A stretch of DNA of 32,144 nt from an uncultured Oscillospiraceae bacterium (GCA_934446465.1 CAKSEF010000015.1:1-32144); one strand, 5' to 3'; shown: positions 1 through 10,525, counted from the first letter of the stretch. Made by a program: numbers and translations. The notes: generated from the letters alone by a model not told the origin.

Positions 1-3000
1 GGCTTCGGGTCAGGCGTGGGCGTCGGGGTGTCTCCCCCGCCGCCTCCGCCGCTCGGAGTCGTTGCGCCGTAAACGGTAACCGTGAAGTGGATTGTGCTTT
101 CGCGCCCCGATTCGTCTCTTGCCGTTACCGCAAAGTGGTTTTCTCCCACCTGCGACGCGTTCGGCTTCCATGTTATCTCTCCCGTTTCGCCGTTTATCTG
201 CGCTCCCGCAGGCGCCGTTGAGAGTAAGTACGTTATTGCCTCGTCTTCGGGGCTCTCCGCGGTTACGAAAATCGATATTGTGCTTTCCGCAGCTACGCTC
301 AGGTCCCCGACTTTCTGAAACTTCGGAGCGTCATCTTCGCTGATTGACAGCGGAATTCTCGCTTTTTGCCCCACATCGATAAGATACACATATCCGTTCT
401 CCGGTGCGCTTATATCTGCGTACTTGCGAATAACGGTTATTCTTCCGATATTGAGCACAAGGTCGGATCCTGTCATAGAAGCTTTTTCTATTTTATATGC
501 TCCTCCGCGGGTGTTCTTTCCGTTATCGATAAACACATATTTGCCCGCAAGACCCGAAACTTCTTCTGCGGAAAGGGTCTGTGCCGGAAGAATGCGTATT
601 TCGTTCTTCTCGGACAGGCGGTCTGTATAGCCTCTGACAACGCCGGATATTTCCGTTTTTCCGCCGATAAGAGAACCTATTATATCTCCGTCATTTATAT
701 AACGGTATATGTTCGACCCCTTTTTGTCAACGGAAAACACTCCGACAAATCCTCTGAAAAACAGTTCTTTTTCAATGCCCGCAATTTCATCTGTCAGTTT
801 GTAGGTTACACTGTTGTTTGTGGCATAAAATACATAGTCGACTCTGCCGTTTACATGTTCGATTCTTACGGCACGTGCAGCGTCATGCAAATTTTCCAAT
901 CCGTCAACCGATTCAAGCTTCATTTCTTTGCTTGTTTTTAAATATCTTGTGTTTCTGTACGGTTCAAGGACGGCGGTGAATACAGTGTCGAGATTGCTTC
1001 CCTTATTTCTTACAAGAACATATTTAAGCTTATCAATGTTTTTGTTTTCCTCTTTTTGCGGAGGAAGTCCGTCGGCAATTGCAACGTCGGTCTTTACGCC
1101 GTCGGATACGTTAGACTCATTAAGCATTGTAAGGCGCATATGAAGCCCGGATGAATTCTTTATCGCCTTATTGAAATCTTTTATCTTGAAGTCGATCTCA
1201 AAGCTGTTTTTCGGATTATCATCACGGTCAACGTTTTTAAGCCATGTGTATCCGATAGGATATTTAAGATTCCCGCCGCTTGTCTGCGGATCTGCTCCGT
1301 AAGAGGAATCTATCCCCGCGTAAGTACCTGTATATACACCGTCTTTCATTTGAGGCGTCAGCAAAATCCCGCTCGTTTCGTCAATCTCGTTTGATGATGC
1401 ATGGAAGCTGTATGTATGCGTGTTTCCGCCGAGTATACGGAAGAAGTCGACGGTATATGATACATCGTCTCCCACGTCGATCATAACAACACTTCTGCGA
1501 TATTCTTCCGCATCTTCGTATACATGCGGAGCCGAGACGTCCATAATCCGTACTCTTTTCGAATCGTCAAAATGAAGCATCTTTCCCCTGGGCTCTTCAA
1601 CAGTCTTTTGCTTTGCTTCGTTAACCAGTGCGGTATTGTGAGAAATTGTATTGGAGACCCATTGCATACGGGGCGGGTTGACACTTGTTAACGCGGGATA
1701 CCCGAGATCCGGCATAAAGTTCAGCCCGTACATACGCATTCCTATATTCAGCGTATCAGGATGTCCGTGCCCCGAACTTGATCCGAAATACATCCACAAA
1801 TCACGGCTTGTATCGGCTGCGGTCATATTGCTTGCATTCGAGAAATCATCTCCGCCCCGCAAAACCGCAAAGCCGAAGTTTGTCATTGCTTCGGAACTTA
1901 GTTTTAGCCTGCCGTGTTCCTTTATTACATCGCGCACCTCACTTTCGAGACGCTCCGGATTTGCTTCCTCGGCATCATAATGCAGTCCTTTATACGAATT
2001 GCCGTTAAGCTTATACAAAATCTGCGCAAATATCGGGTCCTTGAAGTGTTCCCAACCTACCAGAGCAACTCTTTTTTTCATCCAAAGCTCTTTATCCGCA
2101 GTACTTCCCGAATCTCCTATCTGAGGCGTGTAGTACCCGGTAATAAGCGGAATATTCGAATAAAACATCCTGCAGTACTTCGGATTATTATAAAGGCTTC
2201 CCTCATTATATCTGCTATAATCATCCAGTATCGCCTGAATTTCGATAAGCGATGTGTGCCAACCGTTGTTATACTGCGAACCTTCGTTTCCCTGACCGTC
2301 GGCGTCTATTTTGTTTACGAGAACTTCATTAATGCCGCCGCCGAGACACGGTTTGCTGTTTGAGCGCAGCCATCCGGGCGCCATAAGATAGTCAAGCCAC
2401 TTTGCCGTCTCCGGCATCGAATCAAGTACCACGGCGCATACCGCATTTGCTTTCTGCGGCAAGCCGAAGTTGCCCGAAATCTTACAGTCGACAAGGCTGT
2501 CAAGACCCGTGCGGATAATTCCGTCTTCTATATTTGTCCGAATCTGCGAGGCCGTATTCTTTGCGTAACGCATCTTAATTTTATTTGATTTGTTTTTGAG
2601 ATAATCGATGACATACGGATCATCGTACACATCAAACACTCTGTCGTACGCCGTTACGGTTTCAACTATTTCTTCACATTCCCAAATACATCCGACGCGC
2701 TTCCCGATATCCAAACCTCCGTCCGTGTTTGCAAAAGCAAACTCGTCGTTCCAGATCGAAATATCGTAATCGGGGTAAAAATCCGCAATGCGGTCGAGCA
2801 GGATCGCGGCGATTCTTCCGTATTTTTTATCACCCGTATACATATACGCGCTCGAACAATATTTAATCGCATTTTTTATAACACCGCCGTTAGCGGTATC
2901 ATCATTATGCTTCCTCCACAGTCCGAAGTGTACAAATACACCTACATACGTATGGCGCTCTACCGTACCGTTTTCATTGACAAACGGTTTTCCCTCTTCG

Positions 3001-6000
3001 TCCTTCGGCGCATATCCGAAGCCGTCGTCTACGCCCCATGTCTCCTGTCTTTCGCCCGGGCGCAGTCCTTTTCCTCCGTTTATGCTGCTTACGCTGTCAA
3101 GCCCCGGATAAAGATCATTGCAGAGATAACCGCCCTTCACGCCGTATCCGTACCATTCGGCAGAGCCGACAGGTGCCGTTTTGTCGCCGAACAGCTCGGC
3201 ATGCTTATCGAGTGCGCGGCTGCGGTCAAATTCTCCGTACTCGTTAAGCCCGAGCTTATAGAAGCTCCCGAAATCATTCGATGGGAAAACTCTCTTGCAC
3301 TCCGGACACTGAATTTTCCACGGATACCTAAACGCATCGTTTCTCCATGAGAACTGACCGTATTTCTCCATAATATCGGTGTTGCAGTATCGGCATGTAT
3401 ATGCAAGCGGGTCGAGATAATCGCCGACGCATGTCGCTCGCGGAAGTCCTTCGGACGGAATCAGATTATACAGCGTATCGAGTTTATCAAGATACTTCTC
3501 GGCATTAGAAATATATGCCGATGATTTTACCCAGTCGTATTTTTTATAATTTTCACGGGCGGCGGCTGTTTTTTCGGGTGTCATATACGTTGAAGCGCTC
3601 TTGCCCCTCACCACCCGCAATGCCGTTTCTGCGTTTCTCATTCTTCCGTCCGGCAAATTCACTCTGACATTAAAAACCGCCTCGCCTTCTTTTTTCGGGA
3701 AAATATTGTTTAATCCATCCAAAACAACGCAATCGGAATCTGTGCTTGCTTCAATCACGGCATTTGTCAGATCAATCTCTCTCCCTAAATTATCTGCTGC
3801 GGTTATATAAAGCGGAACGGAATCATTTTCCTTGTCGGTAAGACGGATTATCCTGCTGCCTCCCGCCGAAACGGCAACGGTGGTCATTCCTGCCTCGTTT
3901 ATTTCAAACAAAGCGGTTCCTGTTACGGTCTTTCCGTTAAACACCGTTGTTACATCAACTGCTGCGGTGCCGGATTTATGAGCGGTAAGAATGTCTCCGT
4001 CAATCGTCGCAATTTCCTCATTCCTTGACACAAACCGGCTTTCGGCCGCGTCGCTGTCTATTATTCTGCCCGATTCAAGCATCGGCTGCGCAATAAGTTT
4101 CACGGAATCGCCCTTATAAATCTCTTTTGGTTTTATACTTGCGCCTGTAGAGACTATGGGATCGTCCCGCACCTCGATTTCAAAACTTTCGGTATGTTTT
4201 ATACCTTCGATTACAGCCTCGATTACAAGAGTTGTCCTGCCGGGTTTCTTTGCTTTGAGCAAAAACTCTGTGCTATATGTTCCGCCGAATACCGTATGTT
4301 TTTCTGTTTCGATAAGACCGTTTTCGTCGGAAATTGTAATCATATTGTCCGGATCTTCGGAGGCTCCGCTGCTATAATCGGGTCCGAAATGCCTGGGCGT
4401 TCCGTCGCTCATTTTCACTGCCGCCGTAATGCGTTTTTTTTCGCCGACCGCAATTTCCGCGGGAATACGGCAGTCAATTCCGTCAAAGGAAATTGCTCCC
4501 TCACGTGGTGTGAAAGTGATGCTTCTCACCAGCATATAAGGTGCGCCGACGGGAATTTCCCTAAGGGCGAAGACAACCTCGTTATACCCTGCATTAAGGT
4601 GCAGAGTATTAAGCGTTTTTTTCTCTCCCTGCGCTCTGTAAACGGAATCGGCGGCGCTGTAAAATATATAATCCCCCGCATATTTCCCATTGACAAACAC
4701 CGAATAATTTGAGCATTTGGCAAATTTTCCGCCAAAAAGCTCTATGCCGTAATACCCTTCGGTTCGTGCTTCTATTCCGATTGCAAAAACCGAATTCTTA
4801 TTGCCCGATGCCTGCGGCCAAAGCTTTGCTCCTGTTTTCACTTGAAGCATACTCTTGCCGTCGCATTCAAACATACGATACTCTGTCGGCGCGGCTGTTT
4901 CCGTAAGTATTTTGTATCCGGGTGTTATGTCGGGCTGTGAATAATCAAGCTTTGTATTCGTCCTTGAAAAATCTATTATAAGCGGTTCGATATGATCATA
5001 GACACGAATACGGATGACTTCCGAGCAGAGATTTCCGTTCTCATTTACTGCCGATACGGTGATATTGCACTCACCCGAAGATTTCGCCTCAATGATGCCG
5101 CCGTCTGTTATTTCGGCAACCGAGGTGTCGGAACTTTCATATTCTACATCGTATGATGAGATGTCTCCCTCTTCACCGTCGCTCATTACCGCAGACACCG
5201 AGATTGCCGATGTATTGCCGACAACGAGCTCAGAAGCGGTCTTGATCGAAAAACCGTGAAGCTTGGGCTTCGGAAGGACGGTTATTGACTTTTCGCCCGT
5301 AACCACATTTTCCGCCCAGTCTGTAACATGAGCGTAAATAATTGCGATTCCTTCGCTTATTCCCGTTATTGCGCCGCTCTGCGCATCAACTTTGGCTATG
5401 TTTGGATCAGAGCTTTCATATACGATACTGCTCTCATACGAATACTCCTTAAAATCGCCGCTTCTTGTCAAATAAACAGAAGCGCCCGCCTGTCTTCCCG
5501 CCGGAATCTTATTTTTTGAAAATTTCACATCAACCGATAAAAGGGTCGGCTTTTCAATTATCTCAATCGGAATTTTCTCCGTATACTCTGTTTTGTCAAC
5601 TGCAACCGTTATAAGTACGTTTGTCCTGCCTGTGTTTTTTCCCTTGATGCTGTACTTTATTTCGGAGGAATTTCCCGCTTCGGGTGCCGACCATGCCGAT
5701 ATTTCCGCTTTGGATACATCTTCTGCGGAAATATTTACAATTTTGTTATTACTGTCGGCGCCTCCGTCATCTGCGGGTCCGAAGTGGCGGTATGTGCCGT
5801 CAGACATTTTCGCATACGCTTTTACATCCTGGCTCTCGTCAATCGGAAGCTTTTCAAACATATCGCTTTCAATCCGTGAAACGGAGATCCCCGATTGATC
5901 CTCAATCGGCGTAAACGTTACCGTGTACGGAATAAAAAATCCCATGTCATACTTGCTGTTTACACGACGGGCACGGAAAGAAATTTCAGTATTTCCCTCT

Positions 6001-7316
6001 TCAAGATATATCGTATTGAGCCTTTCTTCTTTTAAATATTTCCTGTCGCTTATTGTCGCTTCTTCGTTAAAAAAATCAAAATCTCCCGCATAGTTTCCGT
6101 TCACATATACCGAATAGTCCGATGCGGTGTTAAGCGTGAGCCCCTTAACATCAAGAGAGTACCATCCCGCGGCAAAGATGCGTTTTTTTATGGTAAACAC
6201 GGCATTTTTTATTCTGGGCCATTCTTTTCTGCCTGTTTGAAGCTGAACAAGGTATTTTTTGTTCCCGTTCTCGTCTTTTATCATACGCGGAGTGTACCTC
6301 GATACTTCGCTTGTCATTTTTTGAGAGTCGAGAACCAGTTCAAAACCGTCTGTTTTCCACTTCTCCGACGGAGCCGTTTTATCCGTGAATACCATTGTAT
6401 CCTGAGTCATCTCAATCGAAATCGGTGTAATTTCTGGAACATCTGTTATATTCACGGTATGGAACATATTGTACTCCGTTCCTTTATAAACCGCGGTGAA
6501 GGAAATTTCGGCATCTCCGTTGTCAAGGGTTTTCAGCTTCCCCGAATATATTCCGTTTTCATAGCTTTCGAAAATAATTTCCGCCTTATCTTTGTTTAAA
6601 ACGCTTACACTCAGCCCATCTCCTTCGTCAGACGGCACAAAAGTTTCACCCGTGCTCATAACAATCTTCGCGGTGAAGGAAATTTCACGGTTGACAATTT
6701 CTATGTCGGAGAGAGTATGGGTTATGCCCGAATATTCGGGTTCCGTGTACGGTGTGAGTGTGAGCTTTGAGGGGCGAACCGCCATACCGTTTGTCTGATC
6801 TGCCCCAACAAATACAAGCAAGTATTCTCCTCTGCTTTCGGCATTAAATATTACCGACTCTTTTTTCTCACCGCTGTCCGATTCGCTAAAATGATCTATA
6901 TTCTTGAAAATCGGTTCGGCCGCGTCAATTGCTGTTTGAATGTCTTCCGTAACTCCCTCAATTATATACACGTCGGCAACCGCTGCGGTTTTGCGGCAAA
7001 GATATGACAACTCCGCGGTATATTTCCCTTCTGCGGGAATTATCATCTTATATGCCGCATATTTTCCGACTCCGACATTAAGACACGCATAACCTCCCGA
7101 CCAAAGATACTTCGTTGTATTTGTGCTTGTTGTTCCTACCCATTCAAGTGTATTATTACTGTTTTCGTACGAAATTTTGCTCGGATCGGAAACGGAATAA
7201 TCAGCCTTTGCGAATGAGTATTTTATCTCATTTGCCATGCCTTCTGAAAATCCTATACCCGGGAAAATCGACACCGTCAACACTGCCGCCAAAACGACCG
7301 ATAATAATCTTTTCAT
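1..7316 (-). CDS. Giant secreted multidomain heparinase II/III-family polysaccharide lyase-like protein (3' end outside window)
   Basis: An uninterrupted frame runs from an ATG at 7316 (ribosome site GGGAGGAG just upstream) off the left edge, giving 2438 visible codons. In order I see: a signal peptide (about 1-24); a beta-sandwich-like N-terminal region; a carbohydrate-binding-like module (about 315-470) plus an Ig-like module (about 475-575); two Big2-type bacterial Ig domains (about 585-770); a second copy of the paired module (about 772-1048); further Ig-like repeats (to about 1240); an alpha/alpha-toroid region; and a heparinase II/III C-terminal beta region with HGHPD at 1850-1854. Two CxxC pairs (C1308/C1311, C1337/C1340) look like a zinc-binding element inside the lyase core. 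A putative-Ig domain (about 2330-2415) is followed by a Gly-rich then Thr-Pro linker, so a surface-anchoring or further binding domain probably lies beyond the edge. The heparinase II/III family eliminates uronate-containing polysaccharides; the substrate here is not determinable. It is last in a minus-strand cluster. Confidence 0.85.
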   Translation of the reverse strand, partial: MKRLLSVVLAAVLTVSIFPGIGFSEGMANEIKYSFAKADYSVSDPSKISYENSNNTLEWVGTTSTNTTKYLWSGGYACLNVGVGKYAAYKMIIPAEGKYTAELSYLCRKTAAVADVYIIEGVTEDIQTAIDAAEPIFKNIDHFSESDSGEKKESVIFNAESRGEYLLVFVGADQTNGMAVRPSKLTLTPYTEPEYSGITHTLSDIEIVNREISFTAKIVMSTGETFVPSDEGDGLSVSVLNKDKAEIIFESYENGIYSGKLKTLDNGDAEISFTAVYKGTEYNMFHTVNITDVPEITPISIEMTQDTMVFTDKTAPSEKWKTDGFELVLDSQKMTSEVSRYTPRMIKDENGNKKYLVQLQTGRKEWPRIKNAVFTIKKRIFAAGWYSLDVKGLTLNTASDYSVYVNGNYAGDFDFFNEEATISDRKYLKEERLNTIYLEEGNTEISFRARRVNSKYDMGFFIPYTVTFTPIEDQSGISVSRIESDMFEKLPIDESQDVKAYAKMSDGTYRHFGPADDGGADSNNKIVNISAEDVSKAEISAWSAPEAGNSSEIKYSIKGKNTGRTNVLITVAVDKTEYTEKIPIEIIEKPTLLSVDVKFSKNKIPAGRQAGASVYLTRSGDFKEYSYESSIVYESSDPNIAKVDAQSGAITGISEGIAIIYAHVTDWAENVVTGEKSITVLPKPKLHGFSIKTASELVVGNTSAISVSAVMSDGEEGDISSYDVEYESSDTSVAEITDGGIIEAKSSGECNITVSAVNENGNLCSEVIRIRVYDHIEPLIIDFSRTNTKLDYSQPDITPGYKILTETAAPTEYRMFECDGKSMLQVKTGAKLWPQASGNKNSVFAIGIEARTEGYYGIELFGGKFAKCSNYSVFVNGKYAGDYIFYSAADSVYRAQGEKKTLNTLHLNAGYNEVVFALREIPVGAPYMLVRSITFTPREGAISFDGIDCRIPAEIAVGEKKRITAAVKMSDGTPRHFGPDYSSGASEDPDNMITISDENGLIETEKHTVFGGTYSTEFLLKAKKPGRTTLVIEAVIEGIKHTESFEIEVRDDPIVSTGASIKPKEIYKGDSVKLIAQPMLESGRIIDSDAAESRFVSRNEEIATIDGDILTAHKSGTAAVDVTTVFNGKTVTGTALFEINEAGMTTVAVSAGGSRIIRLTDKENDSVPLYITAADNLGREIDLTNAVIEASTDSDCVVLDGLNNIFPKKEGEAVFNVRVNLPDGRMRNAETALRVVRGKSASTYMTPEKTAAARENYKKYDWVKSSAYISNAEKYLDKLDTLYNLIPSEGLPRATCVGDYLDPLAYTCRYCNTDIMEKYGQFSWRNDAFRYPWKIQCPECKRVFPSNDFGSFYKLGLNEYGEFDRSRALDKHAELFGDKTAPVGSAEWYGYGVKGGYLCNDLYPGLDSVSSINGGKGLRPGERQETWGVDDGFGYAPKDEEGKPFVNENGTVERHTYVGVFVHFGLWRKHNDDTANGGVIKNAIKYCSSAYMYTGDKKYGRIAAILLDRIADFYPDYDISIWNDEFAFANTDGGLDIGKRVGCIWECEEIVETVTAYDRVFDVYDDPYVIDYLKNKSNKIKMRYAKNTASQIRTNIEDGIIRTGLDSLVDCKISGNFGLPQKANAVCAVVLDSMPETAKWLDYLMAPGWLRSNSKPCLGGGINEVLVNKIDADGQGNEGSQYNNGWHTSLIEIQAILDDYSRYNEGSLYNNPKYCRMFYSNIPLITGYYTPQIGDSGSTADKELWMKKRVALVGWEHFKDPIFAQILYKLNGNSYKGLHYDAEEANPERLESEVRDVIKEHGRLKLSSEAMTNFGFAVLRGGDDFSNASNMTAADTSRDLWMYFGSSSGHGHPDTLNIGMRMYGLNFMPDLGYPALTSVNPPRMQWVSNTISHNTALVNEAKQKTVEEPRGKMLHFDDSKRVRIMDVSAPHVYEDAEEYRRSVVMIDVGDDVSYTVDFFRILGGNTHTYSFHASSNEIDETSGILLTPQMKDGVYTGTYAGIDSSYGADPQTSGGNLKYPIGYTWLKNVDRDDNPKNSFEIDFKIKDFNKAIKNSSGLHMRLTMLNESNVSDGVKTDVAIADGLPPQKEENKNIDKLKYVLVRNKGSNLDTVFTAVLEPYRNTRYLKTSKEMKLESVDGLENLHDAARAVRIEHVNGRVDYVFYATNNSVTYKLTDEIAGIEKELFFRGFVGVFSVDKKGSNIYRYINDGDIIGSLIGGKTEISGVVRGYTDRLSEKNEIRILPAQTLSAEEVSGLAGKYVFIDNGKNTRGGAYKIEKASMTGSDLVLNIGRITVIRKYADISAPENGYVYLIDVGQKARIPLSISEDDAPKFQKVGDLSVAAESTISIFVTAESPEDEAITYLLSTAPAGAQINGETGEITWKPNASQVGENHFAVTARDESGRESTIHFTVTVYGATTPSGGGGGGDTPTPTPDPK

Positions 7317-7330
7317 TTTCTCCTCCCGTT

Positions 7331-7371
7331 TAAAAAAGCGGAGTACAGTAAATAAACGCCGCACTCCGCTT
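7331..7371 (-). terminator. Intrinsic terminator between two secreted-protein genes
   Basis: On the minus strand a 9-bp stem AAGCGGAGT / ACTCCGCTT with an 18-nt loop ends in a run of Ts. It lies directly after the stop of the 863-residue protein gene and only about 15 nt before the start of the giant lyase gene. It may limit readthrough so that the giant gene is expressed at a lower level, or the giant gene depends on readthrough, since no separate promoter fits in the gap. Confidence 0.75.
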
Positions 7372-7383
7372 ATATACTTCCTT

Positions 7384-9975
7384 CTATTCGGAGTATATCA
7401 CCTTATAGACATCCGTTCCGTCCTCTTTGTATATAAGATAACCTTTGACTGCCGTTTCCATGCCTGAATCAACATTGCTCGGCGCAGCGGAGAACTGTCC
7501 GTGCGCTCCGCTTCTTTGCGATACCGCCTTTGAGTAACACGAGTTTACGGCAAGTGATTCTGCATCTCCTTTAAAGATGATTCCCGCTTCGATCTTCGTA
7601 TAACCCTCGGGTACATTATACTCTATCATACGTGCGCCGCTGACGGTTCTTGCATCAAGGAAAATCGTCGGAACGGGTGTAACCGCTTCATCGTAAACAG
7701 CTTCAATATCCGCCGCATCCCATACGAAGAAACTGTAATTCTTATCGTAACTTACAACCTTCCCGTCTTTCTTCCAATAGCTGAATTTTCTTCCTTCGTC
7801 CGCGAAAACCTTGATTTCTTCTCCGAATTTTTTACCCGACTGCGAAACTCCGTCTATCACAATGTCTCCCGAGATTACATTACCCGTTGTCTCTTCAAAC
7901 AGTGCGACAGCGTTCGTTTCCCTGCCGATTACTTCGTCATCGCCGACGCTCCATCCCGAAAATGTGTATCCGCCCGTGATTGACGGGTTCGCCACACCCT
8001 CTCTTGCCGCAGAGAACGGTATACCCTTATCAACCGACTTTGTATCGAGAATCACTCCGTTCGCGTTAAAGAAGTTCACGGTTACTGTGTTATCGCTCTC
8101 CGGTCTGATATTCTCATACACCGCGACAAAGAAAGCCGATGTTATTGCCGTGAATGTATATTCCTTATTGCTTGAAATGTATGCGCCCGAGCGATTCTTC
8201 CAGTATTTAAACATTTTGTTTTCTTTATCCGGCGCCACAAGCTTTACGAACTGCCCTATGGACGCACTTCCTACGGACGGCGTTTCTCCGTCAATCTCCA
8301 CTGCATAACTGACTCTTGACGGGGCATCCCCGGGTTCCTCTTCTCCCGAAGACGGTACCGTTACTTTCTGCGTTTTTTCCGCCGAAACGCCGTTCACGAT
8401 TGATGTGACCGTAATCGTCGCTTCGCCGCCGCTTTTCGCGGTAATCCTGTAAGATACCGTTTCCGGCTCGATATTGTCCGCCGAGTTCGTGTAATTTTTA
8501 ACGCAGGCAACATCCGAAACTTCCACCACCGACGGATTTGAAGACTCAACTTTTATGCAGTTGTCATCAGCGGGAATTGTGCCGTCAATGTTGTATCCGA
8601 AGGCACGGTAGCTTCCGTCCGCCATTTTCGCCCTTGCCGTGAGATTTGACGACTCACCCTTTGCAAGCTCTTCGGGAATCTCCGACTCAACAGCCGATAC
8701 CGAAGGCGTGCTTGCCGGAACAAATTTTACGTAATAGGGAATGAATTGACCTTTGGTAACATCTGCCGCCAATGCGCGGATTCGGAAGGAAATTTCATTC
8801 TCTCCCGATTTAAGGCAGACGGTATTTAACGTCTTTTCACCGTTTGGGTTGTACGAGCTTGAATCTTTATAGAAATTATAATCTCCTGCATATTCTCCGT
8901 TCACGTATATCGCGCAGTCCGATGCCATATTCCAGCCGATGCCGTTCATTTTGACGCTGTAATATCCGCCGGCCGAAATTTTCTTTTTAATTGTGAACAT
9001 TGAATTTATGTTTGGCCATATGCCTTCTCCTGTTCCAATCGTAACAAGCCCTATGTTATTAAAAACTCTGCTTGTGTAGCGCGACTCATAATTGCCGCAC
9101 CCTTCCGGCACAACCTCAAAGCCGTATGTTATCCAATTTTCCCCGTCCTTGTTCGCATATCCCGACATTGTTTCCCTTAAAACAGGGTCAATTTTGTCCA
9201 CATGGGCCTGCGCAGGCGCGGCAAACCACATTGCATCCTTTGTAAGGTTTATATCTGCGTCTGAAGTCTCGGTCTGCGGAGCTTCAATCGGAGAAAGACT
9301 CAGCTTATGAATAATAACTCTTGCTTCATCGCTTCTGAATGACGTTCCGTCGGCGTTTGAATATGCCTGCTCTTTCAGCACAAAGGCAAGCTTTATTTTC
9401 CCGTTTGAATCCGGGGAAATATATACATTTCCTATATTCTGTTCGCTCCAATACGCACTCGACACACTGTCCCGGCAATCGAATATACCGACCTTTTCGT
9501 GGTCTGCGTATACGTCCCACCTGCCTCCGCTGTGCCACTTTCCGCCCTGAATATCAAGGTTATACCAACCGGAGGCAAAACCCATATCAACCTCAATAGT
9601 CCAGACGCCTTTGACGTTAGGCTTAATATCGCTTTCATATGCGGAATTCCAGACTGTTCCTTCTGTAACCGCCTGCATGAGATACAGATTCTTGCCGTTG
9701 AGCTTCACGTTTGTTCCGTCTTTATATCTTGCTATAAGCGAAGCATTTCTGTTTTGGTCGTCGGCATAAGACGTGCTTTCGGCTTCGACGGTTGCCGAAA
9801 ACAGCTCTTTAAGCGTTTTCTTTGCGTTCGAAGTAATCTTTGGAATAGTTGTCGAATCTTGTATGTATCCGAATTGTACGTCAACACGCTCCCGCGTGTC
9901 TTCCTCTGCGGATACTGCGGGAATAATCGCCAATACCATTGACAATGCGAGAATGATTGATAAAACTTTTTTCAC
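7384..9975 (-). CDS. Secreted modular protein with carbohydrate-binding-like, Ig-like and InlB-type repeat domains
   Basis: An 863-residue protein starting at GTG (9975) behind GGAGAGG. The signal peptide runs to about residue 23 (VSA|EE). Residues about 30-230 form a beta-rich binding-like region. Residues 245-420 are a carbohydrate-binding-like module (YVNGEYAGDYNFY near 357-369) and 421-540 an Ig-like module (ARAKMADGSYRAFGY near 447-461). The same pair occurs twice in the giant lyase next door. Residues 553-760 hold InlB/Flg_new-like repeats (FKYWKN, FSGWSV, FSYWKK patterns). Residues 765-863 are a C-terminal domain seen in other clostridial secreted proteins. No catalytic domain is recognisable. 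It is probably an extracellular glycan-binding partner of the lyase. It lies 52 nt downstream of the YgjV gene and is followed by a terminator. The exact ligand is unknown. Confidence 0.85.
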   Translation of the reverse strand: MKKVLSIILALSMVLAIIPAVSAEEDTRERVDVQFGYIQDSTTIPKITSNAKKTLKELFSATVEAESTSYADDQNRNASLIARYKDGTNVKLNGKNLYLMQAVTEGTVWNSAYESDIKPNVKGVWTIEVDMGFASGWYNLDIQGGKWHSGGRWDVYADHEKVGIFDCRDSVSSAYWSEQNIGNVYISPDSNGKIKLAFVLKEQAYSNADGTSFRSDEARVIIHKLSLSPIEAPQTETSDADINLTKDAMWFAAPAQAHVDKIDPVLRETMSGYANKDGENWITYGFEVVPEGCGNYESRYTSRVFNNIGLVTIGTGEGIWPNINSMFTIKKKISAGGYYSVKMNGIGWNMASDCAIYVNGEYAGDYNFYKDSSSYNPNGEKTLNTVCLKSGENEISFRIRALAADVTKGQFIPYYVKFVPASTPSVSAVESEIPEELAKGESSNLTARAKMADGSYRAFGYNIDGTIPADDNCIKVESSNPSVVEVSDVACVKNYTNSADNIEPETVSYRITAKSGGEATITVTSIVNGVSAEKTQKVTVPSSGEEEPGDAPSRVSYAVEIDGETPSVGSASIGQFVKLVAPDKENKMFKYWKNRSGAYISSNKEYTFTAITSAFFVAVYENIRPESDNTVTVNFFNANGVILDTKSVDKGIPFSAAREGVANPSITGGYTFSGWSVGDDEVIGRETNAVALFEETTGNVISGDIVIDGVSQSGKKFGEEIKVFADEGRKFSYWKKDGKVVSYDKNYSFFVWDAADIEAVYDEAVTPVPTIFLDARTVSGARMIEYNVPEGYTKIEAGIIFKGDAESLAVNSCYSKAVSQRSGAHGQFSAAPSNVDSGMETAVKGYLIYKEDGTDVYKVIYSE

Positions 9976-10027
9976 TGCTTTTCCTCTCCTTTTCTACCAT
10001 ATTTTATACACAAGCACCAAGAGTGCA

Positions 10028-10525
10028 TCACGACTTTTTTCTGTTTCTGATTACTCCGACGGCGGCGGAAATAAGCGTGAAAATTTCGCTTGCAATCCCC
10101 ATATACGACAGGCAGAAAACATCGTATGCGAGCATTGACGCAGATATCGGAAATGCCAGTATGCGGGTTAATTTCGGGTTCCCGCGCCAAAAGCTGAAAA
10201 CCGAAAGAATTGACGCAAATGCGGGAAGAACCGAAAATATGCCTTTCCAAGTAACCGCTGCCGAGACTGAGCTTAATACGAGAAACAATGTCAGCCAAAG
10301 CTTATTGCGCGCCCGGGCTTTACCCTGATTGTAGAATAATACTCCTTCTCTGAATATACCGATTGCCGCAATCGCACATGCGGAATATGCGTTTAACAGG
10401 AGGTAGTGAAGCGCCCACATCACATCCGAAACGAGCTTAAAAGCGAGAAGTTTTTTGCCGCTTTTTTGCTGATATATTATAACATTGACCGCAATACCGA
10501 CGGCGCCGAGTATTGAAGCTGTCAA
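10028..10525 (-). CDS. YgjV-family inner membrane protein
   Basis: 165 residues with five to six hydrophobic membrane segments (about 2-18, 34-60, 75-92, 95-110, 121-158), short loops and a basic C-terminus (RNRKKS). Length and layout match the YgjV family (Imp-YgjV), whose function is not established. The start is a TTG at 10525 with GGAGG eight bases upstream; no ATG competes. It sits 21 nt after the oxidoreductase gene and 52 nt before a secreted glycan protein, so it is probably cotranscribed with them, which is unusual company for this family. Family assignment is from overall pattern and is reasonably confident; a role cannot be given. Confidence 0.75.
   Translation of the reverse strand: MTASILGAVGIAVNVIIYQQKSGKKLLAFKLVSDVMWALHYLLLNAYSACAIAAIGIFREGVLFYNQGKARARNKLWLTLFLVLSSVSAAVTWKGIFSVLPAFASILSVFSFWRGNPKLTRILAFPISASMLAYDVFCLSYMGIASEIFTLISAAVGVIRNRKKS

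Noticed and set aside
1..7316. Many plus-strand open frames opposite the giant gene and elsewhere
   Set aside because: They lack ribosome sites and recognisable domains, and lie antisense to a strong coding frame with family motifs.
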